This document shows, in pieces, positions 8,274-15,944 of a DNA stretch of 50,835 nucleotides (positions within the stretch are counted from its first letter, which is position 1; the number at the start of each line of letters is the position of its first letter). Origin of the DNA: Burkholderiaceae bacterium (GTDB taxonomy: Bacteria > Pseudomonadota > Gammaproteobacteria > Burkholderiales > Burkholderiaceae_C); contig JADMJJ010000040.1 of assembly GCA_018780645.1 (NCBI GenBank), forward strand, positions 92,346-143,180. The letters run 5' to 3'. The notes below the pieces were generated by a model, which saw only the letters and a program-made list of their open reading frames with translations, did no database searches and was not told the DNA's origin. The translations under genes and the position numbers were made by a program.

Positions 8274-9278
8274 ATGCTGCTCAAGGTCGGCGAACTCGCC
8301 AAGCGTGCCGGCCTGACGGTGCGCACGCTGCACCACTACGACAACATCGGCCTGCTGCGCCCGTCGTCTCGCTCCGACAGCGACTACCGCCTGTACAACC
8401 AGGGCGACATCGCCCGCCTGCACGGTATCCAGGCACTGCGTGGCCTGGGTCTGCCGCTGGAGGAGATCGGTCGGCTGCTGGACAGCGGCGGGGCTGACCT
8501 GCCGCTGATCGTCGAGCGTCAGCTGACCGCGCTGCAGGATCAGATCAGGCAGGCCAACGCGCTGCGCCAGCGGCTGGAGTTGCTGCAGGCCAAGTTCGCC
8601 TCTGGCCGCGAGCCCGAGCTGGACGACTGGCTGTCCAGCCTGCAGCTGATGACCACGTGCGACAGCTATTTCACCCCGGCCGAGATGAAGCTGATCTTCG
8701 GCAACTGGCCGGTGGTGGAGGCCGACTGGCAGCAGCTGGTGGCCGATGTCCATGCGCTGATGGCCACCGGCGTGGGCTCGGATGATCCGCTGGTGCAGCC
8801 GCTGGCCCAGCGCTGGATGAATCTGATGCACGACTGGATGCGCGGCGATTTCGATCTGATGGAGCGCTGGGGCAAGATGTATTTCGCTGAAGCAGGACTG
8901 CATGCCGGCGCCGGCCCCAATCTGGGCATGGTCAGCTTCATCGACCGCGCTGTGCAACTGCGTCTGGCACTGATGCGGCGCCACATCAGCGAGGCCGAGT
9001 TGCGCAACCTCGGCAACGTGCCGCAGCGCGACTGGCAGGCGCTGGCCGCTGCGGTACAGGGACTGATCGATGCACAGACCGCGCCCGACTGCGCCGAGGC
9101 CCGTTCGCTGCTGCTGCGCTGGCTTGCGCTGGTGGAGCGCACCACGCGGGGCGACACGCAGCTTCGCGCCAAGCTGCAGAAGGCCTACGAGAGCGAGCCA
9201 CTGCTGCGGCTGGGGGCCAATCTGAGCGAGGCGCAACGCGCGTTTCTGATGCAGGCTGCCGCAACCCTCAAGACGTGA
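8274..9278 (+). CDS. MerR-family transcriptional regulator with long C-terminal domain
   Basis: A 334-residue protein. Residues 1-75 are a clear MerR winged helix (KVGELAKRAGLTVRTLHHYD, then LLRPSSR and DYRLYNQGDIARL). A dimerisation helix follows at about 80-115. The remaining 210 or so residues are helical and do not look like the metal-binding tail of classical MerR. They may form an effector-binding domain in the manner of TipA-like regulators, but I do not recognise the ligand. It begins 9 bases after crcB, so it may be read through from the molybdenum operon. The next genes are PEP-CTERM genes and an exporter. Confidence 0.85.
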   Translation: MLLKVGELAKRAGLTVRTLHHYDNIGLLRPSSRSDSDYRLYNQGDIARLHGIQALRGLGLPLEEIGRLLDSGGADLPLIVERQLTALQDQIRQANALRQRLELLQAKFASGREPELDDWLSSLQLMTTCDSYFTPAEMKLIFGNWPVVEADWQQLVADVHALMATGVGSDDPLVQPLAQRWMNLMHDWMRGDFDLMERWGKMYFAEAGLHAGAGPNLGMVSFIDRAVQLRLALMRRHISEAELRNLGNVPQRDWQALAAAVQGLIDAQTAPDCAEARSLLLRWLALVERTTRGDTQLRAKLQKAYESEPLLRLGANLSEAQRAFLMQAAATLKT

Positions 9279-9313
9279 ATCGCTGTCCTCGCTTTGGTCG
9301 CGACTCAGATCAC

Positions 9314-9662
9314 TCAGTGGCTTCGGGCCAGCCTTCCGCCGCCCAGCGCGGCCAAGCCCACCAGCAGCGAGGCTCAGGTGCCTGGCTCCGGCGCTGCGCT
9401 CACGGAAGTATCGTTCACCGCGTCGCCGATGACGAACACGAGCTCGCAGCGTTGCGTATGCGTGCTCATCCAGTCCAGGGCGAGCCGGTAGTCGCGTGGC
9501 TGGCGTAGTCGGCCTCCAGCATTTCTATGCTCGCCTGCCCCAAGAGCTCGAACGACAAGAACGCGCGACTATCGGCGCAAGATCGGCCTTCTGGGCCGGC
9601 ACCCATGCGCCGATTGCCAGCGCCAGCAACCGGATCGAATTCGGTGTTGTTCCAGCACGCAT
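9314..9662 (-). pseudogene. decayed PEP-CTERM protein gene
   Basis: Read leftward, three frames in turn give pieces of one secreted protein. From the ATG at 9662 comes a signal-peptide-like IRLLALAIGAWVPAQKA. In a second frame (about 9570-9466) come FLSFELLGQASIEMLEADYA and more. In a third frame come ALDWMSTHTQ, CELVFVIGDAV and the sorting motif SAAPEPGT, which hits a TGA at 9374-9376. The same frame continues with ASLLVGLAALGGGRLARSH to a stop at 9314. At least two frameshifts and one nonsense change are needed. The normal tail is probably PEPGTW followed by the helix, with the Trp codon mutated. Confidence 0.7.
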
Positions 9663-9739
9663 CTCACGCCGCATGAAATTGGAACGGGCCGATATTGCCG
9701 CTGCTGTTTGCTGGCCGACAGCAGTGTGGTCTTCAAAAC

Positions 9740-10399
9740 TTAGGCTTGGCGAGCCCGCCTGACAACAACGGAAATCACTCCAATGCCCAGGATCAGGATT
9801 GGCAGAGTAGCGGGCTCCGGTATTGGCTGGGCGGCTCCAATCTGCACGCCCCAGCCAAGGGTTGAGTTCATAGTGTTCCAGTACGAAGCAAAAGAGGGGG
9901 AAAACCACTTGTACGACGCCAAGGGGCTTGCAACGCCATTTGTAAATGTGGCCATTCCAGTCTGATCATTGAGGCCTTCGAAGACAACCCAATAGGTGCC
10001 CGGGCCCAAGTTCCAATTCAGTCCGCTTGGTCCTGTCCAAGATGGGAGGCATCCCGAACAGTTGTCTGTCGGACCTAATGAAAATGCGCTTGAGAACAGC
10101 CTTGCCCCCGGATCCGTAGCAATGGTATTGAAAATGCTTACGGTCAACTCAGCGTTGTCGGTCGAGTAATTTGCAAGCCAACCCTGGATGCTCGTGATCT
10201 TGGTGGTGGTTGTGAGATTGAACCTTCCCGCAAGGGACTGGCCGAAGGCCACGCCTAAAGGGTTGTTTGGGCCACCGGCAAAACTGCCGCCGGTGGAAGC
10301 GTAGCCGGGGCCTGTGTCCACCACCAACACATCCGCATGGGCAATGCCAATCAGAGTGGATGCGGCGAACGCACAGGATCGAACTAACTCTTTGAACAT
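9740..10399 (-). CDS. PEP-CTERM sorting-domain protein
   Basis: A 219-residue secreted protein of unknown function. It has a signal peptide ending near IGIAHA (residue 22), a middle beta-rich region with a CSGC pair, and a C-terminal IPEPATLPILILGIG helix followed by VVVRRARQA. The last element is the exosortase recognition signal. A GGGAG ribosome site lies before the ATG. Base composition is visibly lower in GC than the neighbours, which suggests transfer. It sits directly upstream of the decayed PEP-CTERM gene, with which it may once have been transcribed. Confidence 0.85.
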   Translation of the reverse strand: MFKELVRSCAFAASTLIGIAHADVLVVDTGPGYASTGGSFAGGPNNPLGVAFGQSLAGRFNLTTTTKITSIQGWLANYSTDNAELTVSIFNTIATDPGARLFSSAFSLGPTDNCSGCLPSWTGPSGLNWNLGPGTYWVVFEGLNDQTGMATFTNGVASPLASYKWFSPSFASYWNTMNSTLGWGVQIGAAQPIPEPATLPILILGIGVISVVVRRARQA

Positions 10400-10576
10400 T
10401 GAGAAACTCCCTTTGAGACGGTAGTGTTCGCTACGGGTGAAGTCCGCAGCGGCTTGTGGAGCTTTTCGAGCGACGTCTCTCTTGCGGGACGTTGCAGCAC
10501 TCGAAGCCCAGTGTCATCAACTGGCGGCCGGGCGTCATTACCGGAACGGGTAGCGGCGGCGGGCGACGTGGTGGTA

Positions 10577-10595
10577 CCCCCCTTGCTTCGGGGGG
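10577..10595. other. G/C hairpin in the PEP-CTERM/MFS intergenic region
   Basis: CCCCCC and GGGGGG flank a 7-nt loop. There is no T-run after it on either strand, so it is not a standard terminator. The surrounding 10400-10665 separates a leftward PEP-CTERM gene from a rightward transporter and should hold both promoters, but I cannot place them with confidence. Confidence 0.35.
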
Positions 10596-10665
10596 CGCGG
10601 GCGGGCAAGGCGAACAGGCGACCGGCGCTTGACTCTCACGCCACGTCAGGCTGCACAGTTAGGGC

Positions 10666-11964
10666 ATGAAGAATTCCCAGACCCCTACACAGACCGGCGT
10701 GCAGCGCAACGCCCTGTTCCGCGACCGCAATTTCACGTGGATGCTGGGCGGCGGCATCCTCTCGATGCTGGGCGACCAGTTCACCCTGATCGCCTTGCCC
10801 TGGCTGGTGCTGCAGATGAGCAACGACACCCGTGTGCTGGGCACCGTGCTCTTGATACTGGGCCTGCCGCGCGCGTTATTCATCCTGATCGGCGGCGCCT
10901 TTGTCGACCGCTACTCGCCCAAGCGGGTGATGATGCTGACCAAGTACGTCAACACCGTGCTGCTCGGCGCGCTGGCCTTGCTGGTGCTGACCGGTACGCT
11001 GACGCTGCCCTGGTTGTATGCCTTGTCGCTGGGCATAGGGCTGGCCACAGCCTTCAGCATCCCGTCCGGCACCGCGATGTTGCCTCAGGTGGTCGCGCGT
11101 GAGCATCTGCAGGCGGCCAATGGCGTGATGCTGGGGCTGCGCCAGCTGACGATGTTCGTCGGCCCCTTGCTGGCGGGCCTGCTGATCGCGCTGTTCGGCT
11201 CCGGCCATGCCGACGCGGTGACCGATGCGCGTGGTCTGGGCCTGGCCTTCGGCTTCGATGCCTTCAGCTTTGCGCTGTCGGCCTGGACCCTGTCCCGGGT
11301 GCGCGTGCTGGCGCCACCTGCGACCTCACCTACCAAGGTCTCGGTGCTTTTCTCGGTGGGCGAGGGGCTGCGCGCCTTCTGGGCCGATGCGCAGCTGCGT
11401 ACCTGCCTGCTCTACTGGGCGGCGGTGGCCCTGCTGATCAGCGGCCCGGTGCATATCGCGCTGCCGGTGCTGGCCAAGCAGGTGCCCGGCCTTGGCGCTG
11501 CGGCGCTGGGCACGATGCTGGCGGCGCATGGCGCCGGCACGCTGATGGGCATGGGCCTTGCAGGCGCCAAACCGAAGTGGCGCCTGCGCAGCCTCGGTCT
11601 CACGCTGCTGGCCGTTGATGCTCTGGTGGGCCTGCTGTTCATGCCCATGGGCACCATCACTGCCACCTGGCAGGGCGCGGCCTTGCTGCTGCTGATCGGC
11701 CTGCTCGGCGGCTTCATGCAGGTAGCGGTGTTCACCTGGATACAGCGCCGCGTGCCGCCGGTGATGCTGGGTCGGGCGATGAGCCTGTTCATGTTCATCT
11801 TCATGGGCCTGGCCCCGCTGTCCTCGGCCGCCACCGGCTGGCTGTTGCACAGCCTGGCTTTGAGCACCCTATTCCTGGCCAGCGGGGCGCTGCTGGTGGT
11901 CATCGTCGTGGTGGCCTTGCTGACCACGCAGATGCCACAGGTCAGTGAGGCCGTCGCTGCTTGA
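10666..11964 (+). CDS. MFS transporter, MFS_3/enterobactin-exporter-like
   Basis: A 432-residue inner-membrane protein with about 12 hydrophobic segments. The first half has FRDRNFTWMLGGGILSMLGDQ and the loop motif GGAFVDRYSPKRVM, corresponding to the DRxGRR loop of drug and siderophore exporters. The family exports small molecules by proton antiport; the substrate cannot be read from sequence. Its 3' end overlaps the convergent PEP-CTERM gene by 23 bases. Confidence 0.85.
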   Translation: MKNSQTPTQTGVQRNALFRDRNFTWMLGGGILSMLGDQFTLIALPWLVLQMSNDTRVLGTVLLILGLPRALFILIGGAFVDRYSPKRVMMLTKYVNTVLLGALALLVLTGTLTLPWLYALSLGIGLATAFSIPSGTAMLPQVVAREHLQAANGVMLGLRQLTMFVGPLLAGLLIALFGSGHADAVTDARGLGLAFGFDAFSFALSAWTLSRVRVLAPPATSPTKVSVLFSVGEGLRAFWADAQLRTCLLYWAAVALLISGPVHIALPVLAKQVPGLGAAALGTMLAAHGAGTLMGMGLAGAKPKWRLRSLGLTLLAVDALVGLLFMPMGTITATWQGAALLLLIGLLGGFMQVAVFTWIQRRVPPVMLGRAMSLFMFIFMGLAPLSSAATGWLLHSLALSTLFLASGALLVVIVVVALLTTQMPQVSEAVAA

Positions 11965-13054
11965 GGCCGGCCGCGCGCAGCAGCCCCAGCAGTCCGCAGG
12001 CCATCAGTGCCCAGGATTGGGGCTCGGGCACGGCAGCCGCCGGCAAGGTGTCGGGGAACAGGCCGGAGGCCGAATAGGTCGTCGCGTTCGTCGGGGCGAC
12101 GAAACCGGTATGGATGGTGTGCGAGAAGTCCAGTGTGGAGGTCAGGTTCTCGTAGGACAGATCCATCGCCACCCGGGTTTCCAGCTCCAGGGTCCACTCG
12201 AAGTCACCCCCCGGTGCAAAGGCATAGCTGACCTCGGCCGGCGTCGCGCCCAGCGTGACCTGCTGGAAGAAGACTCCGCCGCAAAAGCCCGCCAGGGTGC
12301 GGCTCTCGCCCAGGCACCAGCCAGCGCTGGTCATGGACAGCGCATTGACCTGGTTGCTGAGCCGCACATACTCGGTCCAGGCCGCGTCGTTGCCAAACTG
12401 CTGGGCGTAGGCGCTGTAGTCAAAGGCGCTGAGCTGGTGGTTGGCTTCCAGGCCACCGGGGCGCCAGATGTTCAGTCTCAAGGTGGCCCAGGTCATGGCC
12501 GAGCTGCTCACCGGGGTGGCCACTTCGGCCGGGATGTCGACCGTGCCGTCCACACCGAAGCGGAACGTGAACTGCTCACCGTCGGCCCACAGGTAGCCGC
12601 TGCTGCCGTTGCGAAAGCTCAGGCTGTCGGCGATGGTGGCCGATGCGCTGGCGGTGGTGCTTCTGACGCCGAAGGCCGGGGCGGGGTCGCTGCCGGGCTG
12701 GTTGATGCCCAGGCCCAATGATGCGCTGGCCTTCAGCTCGCCGCTGGCCAGGTCGGCGCGGGCGAAGACCTGGCTGGTCTCCAGCTTGTGCAGATAGCCG
12801 CCGGCGCCATTGCCGAAGGCCCAGGTGCGCGCGCCGTTGTAGTGGCCTTCGGTGGCCGCGCCGCTGTAGTCCACGATGTAACCGTATTTCGACTGGGCGT
12901 ATTCGTCGGAGTAGACATACTCGCCCGAGTTCAGATGGCGGCCGCTGTAGTGCGTGACCGGTGCGGTGCCGGCCGCGGCGCAGTGGCCCGCAAGCAGCCC
13001 GACAACAAGGGCTGCGGCGAGGCGATTCGGTGGGGAAGATGCGATCAGGTTCAT
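11942..13054 (-). CDS. PEP-CTERM sorting-domain protein
   Basis: A 370-residue secreted protein: signal peptide to about residue 28, a beta-rich central part without a recognised domain, and the tail VPEPQSWALMACGLLGLL with a basic end (KQRRPH). It is the last gene of a leftward group formed with the repeat-containing PEP-CTERM gene (57 bases upstream) and a LuxR-type regulator. Predicted to be exported by Sec and processed by an exosortase. Function unknown. Confidence 0.87.
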   Translation of the reverse strand: MNLIASSPPNRLAAALVVGLLAGHCAAAGTAPVTHYSGRHLNSGEYVYSDEYAQSKYGYIVDYSGAATEGHYNGARTWAFGNGAGGYLHKLETSQVFARADLASGELKASASLGLGINQPGSDPAPAFGVRSTTASASATIADSLSFRNGSSGYLWADGEQFTFRFGVDGTVDIPAEVATPVSSSAMTWATLRLNIWRPGGLEANHQLSAFDYSAYAQQFGNDAAWTEYVRLSNQVNALSMTSAGWCLGESRTLAGFCGGVFFQQVTLGATPAEVSYAFAPGGDFEWTLELETRVAMDLSYENLTSTLDFSHTIHTGFVAPTNATTYSASGLFPDTLPAAAVPEPQSWALMACGLLGLLRAAGLKQRRPH

Positions 13055-13111
13055 GACGGGTCTTTCGGTGAAGATGAGTGAGTGCAGGGCTTCAACGAGG
13101 CTCTTGCTGCA

Positions 13112-15028
13112 TCAGCTGCGCCGCCGCCGCAGCGCCAGCCCGAGCACGCCCAGACCGCCGGTCAGCAGGGCCCAGTTGGCGGGCTCCGGTACGGCGCTCA
13201 CCCGCAAGGTGATGTCATGGGCGTTGTATTCCACCGTGAAGCGCTGGCCATCGAGGCCGTGCCAGGTGATGCTGTCGAACGCCGATGCGCCCAGACGCTG
13301 GCCGAAGCTGGCGATGGTGTAGAGCTCACCGCCCTGCAGCGTCAGACCGGGCTGGGCCCAGACGGACAATGCGCCGTTCCAGGTGACGTCGCTGGTGACC
13401 GCCAGCAGATCCGACATGCCGTTTGTGCCCAGGTCAATGCGCAGCACGCCGCTGTCGGTGAAGGCCAGGTCGCCTTCCACCGTCAGCGTGCCGAGCCCGT
13501 TGGTGACGCCGGGATCCAGCGTGCCCGCATGGCTCAGCGTGTCGTTCGCGCTCAAGGTCTTGATGGTGCCCGTGCCCTGCACCAGTCCGGCGTTGCTGAA
13601 CACCGTACTGCTGGATTCGAGCGACGCGCCGGCGGCGATGCGCACGGTGCCGGAGTTGCTGAAGTTGCTGTTCACTCGAATCTGTCCGGCCTCGATCAGC
13701 AGGGTGCCCGAATTGTTGAGTCCGTAGACCCGGGTGACACCGAGGCCGTTGCGGACAAAGCTGCCCTGGTTGATGAAAGTGCCGCCGTTGTAGGAGCCGC
13801 CAACGTCGAGCATCGATTTGTAGGCATTGGCATTGCCCGCGCCCTGGTCGGTGAAAGTGGCGCCAGCGGCGTTGACCACGGTCCCCGAGCCGCCCAGGCT
13901 GCCGCTGCCTTCGGTCCAGTTCGACGTGCCCTGCAGGGTCAGCACATGGTTGGCGCCTATGGATTGCGTCTGTGCGCCGTTGAACGAGGCCGTCGCCGTG
14001 ACGGTGGTGCTTCCTGCGGAAACACCGGTCAAGGCGTTGCCACCCAGCGTGCCGCGCCCGTGGTTCAAGGTTTGCACGCTCAGGTGGCCGGTGCCATAGA
14101 TCTGGCTGCCGCCCCCGGTCATCACCAGGTTTTGCAGGGAGTTGGTGGACTGGTTGTTGATGCTGGCATCGACAACTTCAAACGCACCGCCGAACCCTGC
14201 GCCGGCTGCGAACGAGATATTGCCGCTGTGGAAGCGCAAGAGGCCGGCATTGGCGATGGTGCCCGTGATGGCGGCGTGGCTGCTGTTGAACGCCAACGTG
14301 GCACCGGACGCCACCTCGGTCTGGCCCGCCAGCTGGCCGGCTTCGCGCATCTCGAACGTGCCGGCAAGCACCTGAAGCGTGCCTGAGTTCTGGAATCCGT
14401 AGGCCCGGGTGATGCCGAGGCCGTTGCGGACAAAGCTGCCCTGGTTGATGAAAGTGCCACCGTTGAAGGAGCCGCCCACGTCGAGCAGCGATTTGTAGGC
14501 ATTGGCATTGCCCGCGCCCTGGTCGGTGAACGTGGCGCCAGCGGCGTTGACCACGGTCCCCGACCCTCCGAGACTGCCGCTGCCCGCACTCCAGTTCGAC
14601 GTGCCCTGCAGCGTCAGCACGTGGTTGGTGCCGATGGATTGCGTCAGTGCCCCGTTGAAGGATGCCGTCGTCGTGACCGTGGTGCTGCCCGCCTCAAAGC
14701 CGGTCATGGAATTGCCGCCCAGCGTGCCGCGCCCATGGTTCAAGGTGCCCACACTCAGATGGCCGGTGCCGTAGATCTGGCTTCCGCCGCCGGTCATATG
14801 CAGGGTGCCCAGGCTCGCCGGACCCGACAGGCGCGCCATGCCGGCAGCCAGCTCAGCACTATCGTCCGCGCCGGGAACGCCGAGCAGCGACCAGTTCGCG
14901 GCATTCTCCCAGTCACCTGAAGCGGCGGTCCAGCTGTAGTTCAGCGCCCAGCTGGGCTGGGTCAGCATCAGAACGGCCCATGACACGGCAGCGAGGCGAG
15001 CCATGCGGGGTAACTTGACTTGTTTCAT
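13112..15028 (-). CDS. PEP-CTERM protein with autotransporter-like beta-helix repeats
   Basis: A 638-residue surface protein. A signal peptide ends at about residue 28 (PSWA). It is followed by NYSWTAASGDWENAANWS, typical of autotransporter passenger-like domains. Residues 78-216 and 303-441 are two near-identical blocks beginning MTGGGSQIYGTGHLSV, offset by exactly 225 residues. Glycine/asparagine/threonine-rich strands suggest a beta-helix. The tail is VPEPANWALLTGGLG followed by ALRRRRS. There is no outer-membrane beta-barrel, so exosortase processing replaces autotransport. The next gene downstream is another PEP-CTERM gene; the one upstream is a LuxR-type regulator. Confidence 0.88.
   Translation of the reverse strand: MKQVKLPRMARLAAVSWAVLMLTQPSWALNYSWTAASGDWENAANWSLLGVPGADDSAELAAGMARLSGPASLGTLHMTGGGSQIYGTGHLSVGTLNHGRGTLGGNSMTGFEAGSTTVTTTASFNGALTQSIGTNHVLTLQGTSNWSAGSGSLGGSGTVVNAAGATFTDQGAGNANAYKSLLDVGGSFNGGTFINQGSFVRNGLGITRAYGFQNSGTLQVLAGTFEMREAGQLAGQTEVASGATLAFNSSHAAITGTIANAGLLRFHSGNISFAAGAGFGGAFEVVDASINNQSTNSLQNLVMTGGGSQIYGTGHLSVQTLNHGRGTLGGNALTGVSAGSTTVTATASFNGAQTQSIGANHVLTLQGTSNWTEGSGSLGGSGTVVNAAGATFTDQGAGNANAYKSMLDVGGSYNGGTFINQGSFVRNGLGVTRVYGLNNSGTLLIEAGQIRVNSNFSNSGTVRIAAGASLESSSTVFSNAGLVQGTGTIKTLSANDTLSHAGTLDPGVTNGLGTLTVEGDLAFTDSGVLRIDLGTNGMSDLLAVTSDVTWNGALSVWAQPGLTLQGGELYTIASFGQRLGASAFDSITWHGLDGQRFTVEYNAHDITLRVSAVPEPANWALLTGGLGVLGLALRRRRS
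13706..14122 (-). repeat. internal repeat copy 2 of the 638-residue PEP-CTERM gene
   Basis: This stretch encodes residues 303-441 and matches 14381-14797 at an offset of 675 bases. By eye, DNA identity is high with scattered substitutions, so the duplication is old enough to have diverged a little but young enough to recombine. Confidence 0.8.
14381..14797 (-). repeat. internal repeat copy 1 of the 638-residue PEP-CTERM gene
   Basis: Encodes residues 78-216, the partner of 13706-14122. Shared peptide landmarks are TLNHGRGTLGGN, NHVLTLQGTSNW and GATFTDQGAGNANAYKS. Confidence 0.8.
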
Positions 15029-15121
15029 GGTGGCTTGTCGTCCCTGAGAAGCGAATGGTTGAGGGTCAGGTCAGGCGTTGGTTGTTGTTCTGTTTCTTCG
15101 GGCCGCGGACTCTTGACACGT

Positions 15122-15847
15122 TCAGCAGACCTCAGTCTGGTCGGCGAGGGGTGTCTCGTCATTACCCGAACTGGCATCAGCTGCCTCGACGAGGAGCGGC
15201 TCCCCCGCAACCCGGGGGGGCAGCAGGTCGCTCATGGGCAGGCGCGGCGGGTGGTCGGTCAGCACTGCCACGCTGCGCCACAACAAGGACACCAGCTGCA
15301 CCTGGCGCTCGGTGTTGGTCTTGGCCAGCAGTTTTTTGATATGGGCATGCACGGTGTTGAGCTGCACGCCCAGGTCGCCGGCTATTCTTTGGGTGCCATG
15401 ACCATCGGCCAGCGCCGCTGCGATGCGGGCTTCGGTGGTCGTCAGCCCGAACAGCCCCGGCAGCAAGCGGCGGTCCATGCGCTGGGCCTGGGGGTCGATC
15501 AGAGTGGCCAGCACCGCCAAGGGCTGATCCTGGCTGTCGGTGACGATTTGAGCCAGCAGACTGAGCGAGGGCCGACCCGTGCGCACCAGGGCCAGGCTTT
15601 GACCGGCCGCCAGCTGTTCGGCCAGGGCGGCTCGCTGACCTCGGGCCACCAGACGGCCACGCTGCAGGCCCAGGACCTCGGTATTGGCCGCCAGCACGGC
15701 TCGGGCACCGTCGCTGCAGCTCAGCAAATGCATCTGCAGATCCAGCAGCAGCGCGTTGTGGGGCAACAGGGAGGGGGCGATCTGCAAGGGCATGGTCGAA
15801 GGCGCAGGCGGGTTCGGGTGCGTTGGCAATGACAGTGCGTGAAGCAT
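15122..15847 (-). CDS. LuxR-type HTH transcriptional regulator
   Basis: A 241-residue protein with a C-terminal LuxR/GerE helix-turn-helix at about 134-189 (LTTTEARIAAALADGHGTQRIA, read here in two parts, then VQLNTVHAHIKKLLAKTNTE). The N-terminal half may be a degenerate PAS-like sensor. No receiver domain or autoinducer pocket is evident. A tail of about 45 residues after the HTH is unusual. It is divergent from the large BTAD regulator and leads into two PEP-CTERM genes, so control of those genes is the simplest guess. The start could also be the Met at 15793. Confidence 0.82.
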   Translation of the reverse strand: MLHALSLPTHPNPPAPSTMPLQIAPSLLPHNALLLDLQMHLLSCSDGARAVLAANTEVLGLQRGRLVARGQRAALAEQLAAGQSLALVRTGRPSLSLLAQIVTDSQDQPLAVLATLIDPQAQRMDRRLLPGLFGLTTTEARIAAALADGHGTQRIAGDLGVQLNTVHAHIKKLLAKTNTERQVQLVSLLWRSVAVLTDHPPRLPMSDLLPPRVAGEPLLVEAADASSGNDETPLADQTEVC

Positions 15848-15944
15848 GGCGACCGGTGCGTTACTGGCGCGTGACGCGGCCAGCTCGCCAGCCGCGGCGC
15901 CGTGCTAACGTCCGACCCTGACGACACCTGATGCGAGCACCGCT

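Noticed and set aside
9275-9762. Short rightward open frames after the MerR gene
   Set aside because: Their products have no signal peptide or motif, and the opposite strand holds recognisable PEP-CTERM fragments that explain the region better.
13112-15028. Repeated DNA considered as a CRISPR array
   Set aside because: The repeats are 417 bases long, in frame, and part of a protein with beta-helix character; no short spaced repeats exist.
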